This document shows, piece after piece, positions 27,512 through 34,801 of a DNA stretch of 40,065 nucleotides. Made by a program: the position numbers and the translations under genes. The stretch spans positions 1 through 40,065 of the forward strand of contig DCUI01000244.1 in NCBI GenBank assembly GCA_002327785.1, read 5' to 3'. The notes beneath the pieces were generated by a model. It saw only the letters and a list, made by a program, of their open reading frames with translations, was not told the origin of the DNA and made no database searches. How positions within the stretch are numbered: position 1 is the first letter of the stretch; each line of letters starts with the position of its first letter. The DNA is from Phycisphaerales bacterium UBA2218 (GTDB taxonomy: Bacteria; Planctomycetota; Phycisphaerae; Sedimentisphaerales; Anaerobacaceae).

Positions 27512-29260
27512 ATGTTCGCTCGCATCAGTACCGTCACACAGGGAAGTCACCGCTATCAGTATCTGCAGATCCTCGAATCGTACCATGACGACGGACACTG
27601 CCGGCACCGGCTCGTGGCCAATCTCGGTCGCCTCGACCGGTTGGGGGACAAGCTGGATCGGCTGGTGGAGTCTCTGGGCAAGTACTGCCAGAACAAGCCG
27701 ATCCAGCCGGAGGCCCTTCGCTGTCAGAGTGCCCTGACGTGGGGGCCGGTCCTGCTGAGCCGATCTCTGTGGGATCAGATGGACCTGGACGCAGCCATCG
27801 ACACGTCCGGTCGAAGCCATCGCAAACACGTGGCGGTCAGCGCCGCCGCCTTCGTCTTGGTGGCGCATCGCTTGTGCGAGCCGGGCAGTGAACATGGCCT
27901 GGCGCGGTGGTTGGAGCACACGTTCGTCTGCGACCGGGAAGGTCGGCGTTGGGAGCCGGACTGGTTGGCGGCCGAGGCGATTACCAAGCAACAGCGGGTC
28001 AAGGTCCACCCCCGCCAATTGGCGTTGTGGTATCGGACTCTGGATGCCCTGTTCGCTGCGAAGGACAAGATCGAGCAGCACTTGTACTATCGGGTTCGGG
28101 ACCTGTTCCATGTGAAGGTGGACATGGTCTGTTACGATCTGACCAGCACGTACTTTTGTCGCAAGAGTCCTCGGGGCGTTCTTCGTCGCCACGGGATCGG
28201 CAAGGACGGCAAGCCCCGGCAGGTGCAGGTGCTGATCGGGGTGGTGATGGCCAATGGGTTCCCGATCGCGCATCATGTCTTCGCCGGCAATGCCTCGGAG
28301 AAAAAGACGTTGCCGGAGATTTTAAAGGACTTGGAGAGCCGGTTTGAGATCGGCCATGTGATGGTGGTCTCGGACCGGGGCCTGGTCAGCCCGGAGAACC
28401 TGGACTATCTCTGCAGTCACGGGTTCTGTTACCTCTTGGGGATTGCAGGTCGTCGGTGTAAGGAGTCAGCGTCGGTCCTGGAGGCCTTATCCGAAGATCG
28501 TTGGGAGCAGGTGGATGAGGGCAATCGTATTCAAGAGGTTCGTCTGCCCGGGGTGTCCCAGCGGTATTTCGTCATCGACAGTGCGGAGCGTAAGGCGTAT
28601 GAAGAGGCGATGCGTCTGCGGGATATGGGCCGGGCCAGGGAACTGTTGGAGGCGGTCTCCAAAGCGGTCCGGGAGGGCCGCTTGAAGGACTCCGTGAAGA
28701 TTGGGGCCCGAGCGGCCCGGGCACTGGGGCGTCATCACGGCCACCGTTACTACAGTTGGGAATCAGCCGGTCCGGGCCAGTTCCGTTACTTCGAAGACGC
28801 CGCCAAGCTGGCAGCGGAGACCCGGCGAGAGGGCAAGTATATCCTCAAGACGGATCGTTCGACGATCACGGCTGCCGAGGCGTTGGGCTGCTACAAGCAG
28901 TTGAATACGGTCGAGCAGGGGTTTCGGGACCTCAAGGATGTCATCGAGATGCGTCCGATCTATCACCACAAGGACGACCGGGTGCAGGCTCATATCTTCG
29001 TGGCGTCTCTGGCGTTGTTCTTGAAGCAGGTCCTGGCTCACCAGTTGTCGCAGCGCTTGCCGGAGCTGAGTGTCAATGAGGCGTTTGCGGCGATGCGTTC
29101 GGTGGGGCTGTCCGAGCTGAGCGTGGACGGCCACGTGCTGCGCCTGGTAAGCGGTGGCGGCCGCGATGCCCGCCGAGTGATGGCGGTTCTGGGGATCTCC
29201 CAGATCGATCCGCCGAAGGTGGAAAGCAATGACAAAGCAGGCAGGAAGACTCCGAAATAG
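27512..29260 (+). CDS. IS1634 family transposase
   Basis: DDE-type transposase of 582 residues, full length for the IS1634 group. The typical N-terminus is present (MFARISTVTQGSHRYQYLQI, then RHRLVANLGRLDRL). The presumed catalytic residues lie in VCYDLTSTYF (first Asp), HVMVVSDRGLVSPENL (second Asp) and LNTVEQGFRDLKDVIEMRPI (Glu), with the IS4-superfamily style spacing Y-R-like in the last helix. It ends with VMAVLGISQIDPPKV and a basic tail. No frameshift or internal stop was seen, so it may be active. AGACAGG precedes the ATG. About 190 bp of leader lie between the left inverted repeat and the start. Confidence 0.93.
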   Translation: MFARISTVTQGSHRYQYLQILESYHDDGHCRHRLVANLGRLDRLGDKLDRLVESLGKYCQNKPIQPEALRCQSALTWGPVLLSRSLWDQMDLDAAIDTSGRSHRKHVAVSAAAFVLVAHRLCEPGSEHGLARWLEHTFVCDREGRRWEPDWLAAEAITKQQRVKVHPRQLALWYRTLDALFAAKDKIEQHLYYRVRDLFHVKVDMVCYDLTSTYFCRKSPRGVLRRHGIGKDGKPRQVQVLIGVVMANGFPIAHHVFAGNASEKKTLPEILKDLESRFEIGHVMVVSDRGLVSPENLDYLCSHGFCYLLGIAGRRCKESASVLEALSEDRWEQVDEGNRIQEVRLPGVSQRYFVIDSAERKAYEEAMRLRDMGRARELLEAVSKAVREGRLKDSVKIGARAARALGRHHGHRYYSWESAGPGQFRYFEDAAKLAAETRREGKYILKTDRSTITAAEALGCYKQLNTVEQGFRDLKDVIEMRPIYHHKDDRVQAHIFVASLALFLKQVLAHQLSQRLPELSVNEAFAAMRSVGLSELSVDGHVLRLVSGGGRDARRVMAVLGISQIDPPKVESNDKAGRKTPK

Positions 29261-29310
29261 TGACAAATTGAAAAGCGAGCCCTTATTTCACAAGGACTTA
29301 CGACACAACC

Positions 29311-29323
29311 TGTCAAACATGCG
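29311..29323 (-). repeat. Right terminal inverted repeat of IS1634-type element
   Basis: TGTCAAACATGCG, complement of the left end; followed directly by the TTAG target duplicate at 29324-29327. Confidence 0.85.
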
Positions 29324-29336
29324 TTAGGACCTTGCG

Positions 29337-29682
29337 ATGAGACGCACGACACTGAGCTTCGTGGTCGATCTGGTCAGTTTTGTCGATCTGCTGCTGCTGG
29401 CGGGGACGGGGACGATCCTTAAAATGGGTCCTGCCGCCCGGCTCCGGCGGCGGGCATGGCCACGGCTTTCAAGGTGGGCGAGAGCCGCAGGAGGCCAAGC
29501 TGCTGCTCGGCCTGGGTCGGCATGACTGGGGCGATGTCCACTTCGTCCTGGCGTTGCTGTTCCTGCTGCTGATGCTCGTGCACCTGTGCCTGCACTGGAC
29601 CTGGATCAAGACTTGCGGCAGATCGATCTTGTTCCCATCGCGTCGGCTCCCCTGCTCCTCTGAAGACCGGCCCGGCGAATGA
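29337..29682 (+). pseudogene. DUF4405 membrane protein with single-base frameshift
   Basis: Frame one from ATG 29337 reads RRTTLSFVVDLVSFVDLLLL, then AGTGTILK, a DUF4405-type first helix. At an A4 run (about 29420-29423) the reading must lose one base to continue as WVLPPGSGGGHGHG, then LLGLGRHDWGDVHFVLALLF, then LHLCLHWTWI, which completes the two-helix DUF4405 domain with its conserved His residues. Removing one A restores one frame of about 115 residues. The break may be a true mutation or a sequencing error. DUF4405 proteins are small membrane proteins related to the cytochrome b fold and may bind heme. The IS1634 element sits just upstream and probably removed the native promoter. The sigma factor gene is convergent, 10 bp away. 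Confidence 0.72.
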
Positions 29683-29692
29683 ATGGACATCG

Positions 29693-31153
29693 TCATCTGG
29701 GGTCGCCGGACACCTGTTGTCTGCGAATGGGCCTGTTGTGGAAGTATCGGGTTGCAAAGAGCGCAAACAGGCCGATGAAGGCGCCGAGGATGATCAGGTT
29801 GATGGTCGTCAGGCTGACGTCGTTGATCGAATCGTAGTGGGTGGACTGCCGATAGACGCTCATCCAGGCAGCCCAACGGAGATTGACGACCATCAGCGTC
29901 ACAGCGAGGAGTACACAGAGCATCCAGGTCGCGACGGACCAGTATCGTCTCCGATCGCGCTGTGTGACCGCGGCTACGGTCAGCAGGAGCAGGACATCAC
30001 AGACAAGAATGGCGCCGATCGACACCCAGTCCCTCGCGATCCACGCAAAGGGCAGCATCCACGCGGTCCCGCCGAAGATGCCGCCGCCGAAACTGGCGTA
30101 GAGTCCTCGTCGGGTGATGGAAGCCACTCCTGCCGGCCCGGGGCGGCGATATGTCATTTCCTCGATCTGAATCCGCCTCTGGCGGGCATTGCTCCAGAAG
30201 ATCAGGGGCAGCAAGAGGGTGAAGAACGCGCCCGCACAGGACCAGCAGAGCCACGCCGGAACCACCCCGGCCAAGGCCAGCGTCAACGGCAGGCCAGCCA
30301 ACACGAAGAGCAACAGCCAAATCAGAAGAGTCATGCGAATCATGAACCGTCGCTCGCGGGCCGAACTGGTATTCTTGATGCTGCACCAGGAGCCGAGAAC
30401 GCCCCCGAGCAGTCCGAGGACCGGGCCAAGGATCGCGCCGCTCAGGCCGGCGGCAAAGGCCGTCTTGGCTGTCGGGACACCCTTGGCCGCGACCCCGACC
30501 ACGGCGGCGCTGGCAGGCGGGGTAACCAGCGTAGGCAACGCCGCAACGACCGCAATTGTGAAGGTTTTGCCGGGCCCCGAGCGGGTCAGCGTGCCTTCCA
30601 CCAAGGAAGAGACCTCAGCTTTGATGAGCTGCCGACCCCGATGGAGTCGCTGGCGGACGGTGTCCTCCGAGAGCTCAAGATCGGCCGCGACCTCGCTGAC
30701 GGATTGCTGCCGCCGGTAGAACAACACGAGCGGCTCGCGATACTTCTCAGGGATTCGTTGCACGGCGGACCAGACCAGTTCCTGGTGTTCTTTGTCCATC
30801 GCGACCTGGACCGGTCCCGGTCCGGCGGCTACGACAGGCTCGCACCCTTCCAGGGGCTCTGCTCCCTCGACCATGTCCCTGGAGCGGTCACGGATCGAGG
30901 CATGGGCGAGGTTCCTGGCAATGGTGCACAGCCAGGCTCGGAACTTCGTAGTATCCTCCAGTTGAGACAGGTTGCGCCAGGCGCGGAGAAAGGCCTCCTG
31001 AGCCAGTTCTTCGCTTCGGCCGACATCTCCCGTGGCGCTGTAGGTGATGGCGCAGACAAGCGATTGATAGCGATGAACGACCTTGCCAAAGGCCTCCGTG
31101 TTGCCCGCCAGACTCGCCTGCAACAACTCGTTTTCACCGGCCCAATCACTCAT
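29693..31153 (-). CDS. ECF-like sigma factor fused to a large C-terminal membrane domain
   Basis: Sigma-70 family protein of 486 residues. Region 2 is at about 10-75 (DVGRSEELAQEAFLRAWRNL, then FRAWLCTIARNLA). Region 4 is at about 125-175 (IPEKYREPLVLFYRRQQSVS, then ELSEDTVRQRLHRGRQLI). From about residue 195 the protein becomes membranous with about eight hydrophobic segments, including LLIWLLLFVLAGLPLTLALA, WLCWSCAGAFFTLLLPLIFW and LTTINLIILGAFIGLFALFA, with a charged loop (SNARQRRIQIEEMTYRRPG) between. That makes it a sigma factor built into a membrane sensor. The shorter sigma protein at 4124 shares the layout. No anti-sigma gene is adjacent. Release might need proteolysis, which is an inference. 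Confidence 0.88.
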   Translation of the reverse strand: MSDWAGENELLQASLAGNTEAFGKVVHRYQSLVCAITYSATGDVGRSEELAQEAFLRAWRNLSQLEDTTKFRAWLCTIARNLAHASIRDRSRDMVEGAEPLEGCEPVVAAGPGPVQVAMDKEHQELVWSAVQRIPEKYREPLVLFYRRQQSVSEVAADLELSEDTVRQRLHRGRQLIKAEVSSLVEGTLTRSGPGKTFTIAVVAALPTLVTPPASAAVVGVAAKGVPTAKTAFAAGLSGAILGPVLGLLGGVLGSWCSIKNTSSARERRFMIRMTLLIWLLLFVLAGLPLTLALAGVVPAWLCWSCAGAFFTLLLPLIFWSNARQRRIQIEEMTYRRPGPAGVASITRRGLYASFGGGIFGGTAWMLPFAWIARDWVSIGAILVCDVLLLLTVAAVTQRDRRRYWSVATWMLCVLLAVTLMVVNLRWAAWMSVYRQSTHYDSINDVSLTTINLIILGAFIGLFALFATRYFHNRPIRRQQVSGDPR

Positions 31154-31276
31154 GTGGCATTTCTCCAGAAGACCGTCAATTGCTTTCTGCCATCATAGAG
31201 CATCGGTGCCGACAAGAGGTGACAAGACGGCGGTGGCTGCGGAGACCAAACAAACGCCGAACGGTAGCCGGGACGG

Positions 31277-31912
31277 CTACTTCAGCTCCACAGACCAGTA
31301 AGCATGGTCGAGGAATTGTTTCCAGGAGCGATATCGCTGATGGCCGAGGTGGATGTGGAGCATGGGGCTGTGCTTGGGCTTGATCGGCTTCTGGATGAGA
31401 ACCATGCCGGCCTGCTTGGGTGTGCGCCCGCCCTTTCTGACGTTGCAGCTCGTGCACGCGCAGACGATGTTCTCCCACGTCGCCTTGCCGCCTATGCTGC
31501 GGGGGATCACATGGTCGAGGGATAGCTCCGTCGTGGGGAAGCGCTTGCCGCAATACTGGCAATGATTCTTGTCGCGCGCGAAGATGTTGCGGCGGTTGAA
31601 CTTGACATCGGTGCGGGGCAGGCGGTCATAGAACAACAGGCGGATGATCCGCGGCACGGCAACGTACAGGTTCACGGTTGAGACCCAATCATGGGCGTCG
31701 GGCTCGAACTGATGGCGGGATTGACTGACCTCGATCCAACTCCGGAAATCGTAGTTGGTATAGGCGTCTTCCTCAAAGGAGACGACCTCGGCCAGCTCGC
31801 GGCACAACAGCGAAAACGCACGCCTCGCGCCGACAATACGGATGGCCATGTAGTGCTTGTTGAGCACCAGGACGCTACAGTCAAGCCCGGATTGGCACTC
31901 ACCATTGACCAT
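31277..31912 (-). CDS. HNH endonuclease
   Basis: Protein of 211 residues with an HNH nuclease domain at about 120-170: CQYCGKRFPTTELSLDHVIP, then RSIGGKATWENIVCACTSCN. Two CxxC pairs would bind zinc, and the DH-N-C layout gives the metal-dependent nuclease core. The N-terminal ~115 residues (VLVLNKHYMAIRIVGARRAF) are typical of a widespread group of bacterial HNH proteins of unknown physiological role that occur as single genes, not in restriction clusters. ATG 31912 is chosen because family homology starts just after it and a promoter lies 22-50 bp upstream; an earlier in-frame ATG at 31996 would place that promoter inside the gene. No methylase or mobile element is adjacent. Confidence 0.88.
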   Translation of the reverse strand: MVNGECQSGLDCSVLVLNKHYMAIRIVGARRAFSLLCRELAEVVSFEEDAYTNYDFRSWIEVSQSRHQFEPDAHDWVSTVNLYVAVPRIIRLLFYDRLPRTDVKFNRRNIFARDKNHCQYCGKRFPTTELSLDHVIPRSIGGKATWENIVCACTSCNVRKGGRTPKQAGMVLIQKPIKPKHSPMLHIHLGHQRYRSWKQFLDHAYWSVELK

Positions 31913-31933
31913 AATGTTCCCTTGCTGCCTGAG

Positions 31934-31962
31934 ATTATACGCTACATGCGTATCGGCCGCAA
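31934..31962 (-). promoter_or_regulatory. Sigma-70-type promoter for the HNH gene
   Basis: On the minus strand, TTGCGG (31957-31962) and perfect TATAAT (31934-31939) are separated by 17 bp. The predicted start of transcription leaves a leader of only about 15 nt before ATG 31912. Confidence 0.6.
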
Positions 31963-32111
31963 GAGATAAAACGGGCGGCCCGGCAGCACAGCACACCGGC
32001 CGGTATCACCAATCATCATCAACGTTTTCTGGGAACCCGGCTGAGAAACCGCCAGGGGGCAGGACTGTGGATGGAAAACGGATGCCACAGCCTCCTCCGA
32101 ACCTCCTCACC

Positions 32112-32339
32112 CTACGGCGAGGTCTGCTTCTGCGAGGGGAGTTTGGGCACGACATTGGTGGCTCGCAATCCCTTTTCCCCTTCGGCAATATCGAACAAGA
32201 CCACATCTCCCTCGTCCAGCGTCTTGAAGCCATCCCCGGCAATGCTGGAATAGTGTACGAACACGTCGCGGCCGTCATCGGTTCCGATGAATCCGTACCC
32301 TTTTCGAGGGTTGAACCATTTGACTGTTCCTTCCAACAT
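32112..32339 (-). CDS. Cold-shock domain protein (CspA family)
   Basis: Single-stranded RNA/DNA-binding protein of 75 residues consisting of one cold-shock domain. Both RNP motifs are present: KGYGFIG (RNP1) and DVFVHYS (RNP2), after the usual start GTVKWFNPRK. The C-terminal strand ATNVVPKLP is followed by a short polar tail. Such proteins melt RNA structure and act in cold adaptation or general translation. AAAGGAG at 32349-32355 is 9 bp before the ATG. The HU gene is 79 bp upstream in the same direction, so a shared transcript from the promoter at 32867 is possible. Confidence 0.95.
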   Translation of the reverse strand: MLEGTVKWFNPRKGYGFIGTDDGRDVFVHYSSIAGDGFKTLDEGDVVLFDIAEGEKGLRATNVVPKLPSQKQTSP

Positions 32340-32418
32340 AATATGAGGCTCCTTTGCGACGACTCTCGGGAAGACTCATCCTTCCGTCGGCATCACACCA
32401 CGGCGACGACCGCGGCCT

Positions 32419-32739
32419 TCACAGACCCTGTTTGGCCTGTGCCGACGCGCGAGTGGAAGCAATGAGGTGCTCCCGCATGAGCCGACCCATCTTGAATTTC
32501 ACGGTTCGCTTCGTCGGAACCTCCACACGCTCGAGTGTCTTGGGGTTCTGCGCCGTCCGCGAGGCACGCGTGCGGGTCTCGAATACCCCGAAATCCCGGA
32601 ACTCCAACCGATTATCGAGACACAGCTCTTTCACGATCTCATCCAGAAAAGTCTGGACGATGCGCTTCACAGAGACTCGCTTGGCCTGCGTGCGTTCTGC
32701 GATGCGATCGATCAGTTCTTTCTTTGTGACTGTCGCCAT
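32419..32739 (-). CDS. HU/IHF-family DNA-binding protein
   Basis: Nucleoid protein of 106 residues that bends DNA as a dimer. The N-terminal helices (TVTKKELIDRIAERTQAKRV, then IVQTFLDEIVKEL) lead to the saddle strands (RLEFRDFGVFETRTRASRTA) and the DNA-contacting arm with the intercalating Pro region (QNPKTLERVEVP). The final helix includes VKFKMGRLMREHL, and a short Ala-rich tail extends past the usual ~90 residues. Whether it acts like HU or IHF cannot be told. GAGG lies before the ATG. A good promoter lies about 130 bp upstream, and the cold-shock gene follows. Confidence 0.95.
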   Translation of the reverse strand: MATVTKKELIDRIAERTQAKRVSVKRIVQTFLDEIVKELCLDNRLEFRDFGVFETRTRASRTAQNPKTLERVEVPTKRTVKFKMGRLMREHLIASTRASAQAKQGL

Positions 32740-32866
32740 AGGTTACCTCACTAAAAGAAAAGAGCCACGCCGACGGACGCCTTCTCGGCGCTTGGCTCGC
32801 GGTGCAATCGGCGCAACGCGCCGGACGCAATGCCACCGGAATAGTAAGGATGAACTTCTGCAAATC

Positions 32867-32895
32867 ACTATACAGTAAAGACTTCTATGCAGCAA
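32867..32895 (-). promoter_or_regulatory. Sigma-70-type promoter for the HU-like gene
   Basis: On the minus strand, TTGCTG (32890-32895) and TATAGT (32867-32872) are separated by 17 bp. It lies in the 326-bp intergenic gap between the divergent HU-like and signal peptidase genes and predicts a leader of about 120 nt. No other feature was found in that gap. Confidence 0.55.
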
Positions 32896-33065
32896 GTACT
32901 TTCAGGCAAAATTTTTCCACGGTTGACCGCCTCTGTCCGCGGCGGCATAATGAGCCTCTCGAATAGGCGTCGGGCGCATGTTCTGCCGAAGGCAAGGATC
33001 AAAAGGAATCCGGTACCGCCGCCCGACAACTGGTAAGCAGTCATCTGCGGACAGGATAGGAGTGA

Positions 33066-34703
33066 ATGGCTGAGAATCAAACGGATAGGGCCGACAGAAA
33101 GAAACCCGTCGCGAAAAAAAAAGACCGTGCAGCGGAGATCGCCAACACCTTTGAATGGTTGATCACCGCCTTCATTCTGGCGTTCGTGTTCCGGGCGTTT
33201 GTGATGGAGGCCTTCCGGATCCCCACGGGCAGCATGGCCGACACGCTCAAGGGGGCGCATTTTCGCCTGCGTTGTCCGCAGTGCGGCTACCAGTATGACC
33301 ATGGTTTCGTACCGCAGAGCTACGGCATGCTGGAGGATACGATCCCGCCGGGTCCCGTCTCGATCCGCCAGCGGACGCGCTGCCCAAGCTGCGGCTACCA
33401 CATCCCCCCCGGAGACAAGGTGCCCGTAGCCAACGGAGACCGCATCCTCGTGCTTAAGTGCATCTATCAGTTCCAGGAGCCCAAACGCTGGGACGTCATC
33501 GTGTTCAAGAACCCCGTCAATCCGTCGGAGAACTACATCAAACGCCTCATCGGGTTGCCGGGGGAAACCATCGAGATCATTGACGGCGACATCTACATTG
33601 ATGGACTCATCGCCCGTAAGCCCCCCCAGGTGCAGAAAGAGCTGTGGATGCCGATTTACGACCACGATTTTCGGCCGGTCAACCCGAACGAACGCGCCGG
33701 GTTCAACGAGCATCGCTGGCAGCCCCCCTTCAATTTGGATGGCTCGGCGTGGAAAATCCGCGACGAGAATCCCACGACATTGCTGCTGGATTGCCCGCCC
33801 GGAGAACCCAGCGTGCTGACCTATGGCGCCCCCTCGGCAAACGGTTTCGCCGCTACCTACGCCTATGATGAAATGTACAACTATAGCCGCATGCCTGTGG
33901 CCAGCGATCTGATGGTTCGCTTCTATGTGAATCCGGCAAGCTCCGAGGGCCAAATCGGCATCACCCTGAGCAAAAATGGGATCGACTACAAGGCTTGGGT
34001 GGATCTGGACGGCTTTATGACCCTGGCCAAAATCAACGACGGCCGGGAGACTGTCCTGGCCCGCAAGGAGGTATCCTCTCCTCCCGCGCCGGGGGTCTAC
34101 ACGCTGGTCAAGTTCGCAAATGTGGACCACCAACTCTTGTTCGACTTCGACGGCAACGAGTTGTCCATCGATCTGGGACAGTTGCCGGATGCGATGGGAG
34201 AGAGATCTGAGCCTTCCCCGCGTGCCGAGATCTTCGGCGCCGGCAAGCTGACGCTCTCTCACGTCGCACTGTTCCGGGATGTCCACTACACAGGCCGCGA
34301 AGGCAGCAAGCCCATCCGGGCCGTCGAGGGCTCCCCGTTCAAACTCAACGAAGATGAATTCTTCGTGCTGGGCGACAACAGCCCGAACAGTGAGGACGGT
34401 CGCTGGTGGGGCCAGCCCACGGTCGCCAGCAGGAGTTGGGATCCGCCGCGGGCCGGTATCGTACCCCGTTATTACCTGGTGGGCAAAGCCCTGTTCGTCT
34501 ACTGGCCAAGCGGCTTCGAATTTCCCTGGCCCGAGAGTCTCAAGAACTCGCTGATCGCCAACAGCCGGCAGAATACGCCGATTCGCCTGCTGCATGGAAT
34601 TGTCTCCCTTCGCTGGATACCCAACGTCGGCCAGATGCGATTCATCTACGGCGGCTCGTCGGAGAAAGCGGAGCCTCCGCCCCAGCAGCCTGAGAAGAAG
34701 TAG
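33066..34703 (+). CDS. lepB: Signal peptidase I with zinc-ribbon and large beta-rich insertion
   Basis: Membrane-bound Ser/Lys protease that removes signal peptides from exported proteins. At 545 residues it is far longer than usual (about 180-330). One membrane helix is near residues 30-48 (EWLITAFILAFVFRAFVM). The catalytic Ser is 56 in RIPTGSM; the general-base Lys is 159 in YIKRLIGLPGE; box E is GDNSPNSEDG at 436-445. Two unusual parts are inserted: a zinc-ribbon-like CPQC (70-73) and CPSC (106-109) right after box B, and about 240 residues between boxes D and E that look like a beta-sandwich (DLMVRFYVNPASSEGQIGIT, then YTLVKFANVDHQLLFDFDGN). AGGAG lies 3 bp before the ATG. The exported rhamnosidase follows, perhaps by chance. 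Confidence 0.93.
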   Translation: MAENQTDRADRKKPVAKKKDRAAEIANTFEWLITAFILAFVFRAFVMEAFRIPTGSMADTLKGAHFRLRCPQCGYQYDHGFVPQSYGMLEDTIPPGPVSIRQRTRCPSCGYHIPPGDKVPVANGDRILVLKCIYQFQEPKRWDVIVFKNPVNPSENYIKRLIGLPGETIEIIDGDIYIDGLIARKPPQVQKELWMPIYDHDFRPVNPNERAGFNEHRWQPPFNLDGSAWKIRDENPTTLLLDCPPGEPSVLTYGAPSANGFAATYAYDEMYNYSRMPVASDLMVRFYVNPASSEGQIGITLSKNGIDYKAWVDLDGFMTLAKINDGRETVLARKEVSSPPAPGVYTLVKFANVDHQLLFDFDGNELSIDLGQLPDAMGERSEPSPRAEIFGAGKLTLSHVALFRDVHYTGREGSKPIRAVEGSPFKLNEDEFFVLGDNSPNSEDGRWWGQPTVASRSWDPPRAGIVPRYYLVGKALFVYWPSGFEFPWPESLKNSLIANSRQNTPIRLLHGIVSLRWIPNVGQMRFIYGGSSEKAEPPPQQPEKK

Positions 34704-34801
34704 CGGGGCTATCTCACCGATGCTACGGTGGACGGCACGGACGGACCTGTTTGCCCCGGATCGGCGGCAATGTGGAACTGCACAGTAGGAGGTCAAGCAC
34801 T

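Larger units (their letters stand above)
27305..29323. mobile_element. Complete IS1634-family insertion sequence
   Basis: A 2019-bp element bounded by a perfect 13-bp inverted repeat, CGCATGTTTGACA at 27305-27317 and its complement at 29311-29323. The 4-bp direct repeat TTAG lies immediately outside both ends (27301-27304 and 29324-29327), consistent with a target duplication. It contains one full-length transposase gene on the plus strand. The decamer ATAGTGACAA also occurs near both ends (about 27396 and 29261), in direct orientation. Matching ends and duplication suggest a fairly recent insertion. It landed about 250 bp upstream of the IIA-CBS start and 13 bp before a DUF4405 start codon. 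Confidence 0.9.

Noticed and set aside
29717..31198. Open frame of 493 codons on the plus strand
   Set aside because: Opposite the sigma-membrane fusion gene; polar repetitive translation without motifs.
31277..31912. Restriction or homing-endonuclease system around the HNH gene
   Set aside because: No methyltransferase, specificity subunit, intron or intein boundary is near; it looks like a stand-alone HNH protein.
32868..34796. Open frame of 642 codons on the minus strand
   Set aside because: Antisense to signal peptidase I, whose catalytic motifs are unambiguous.
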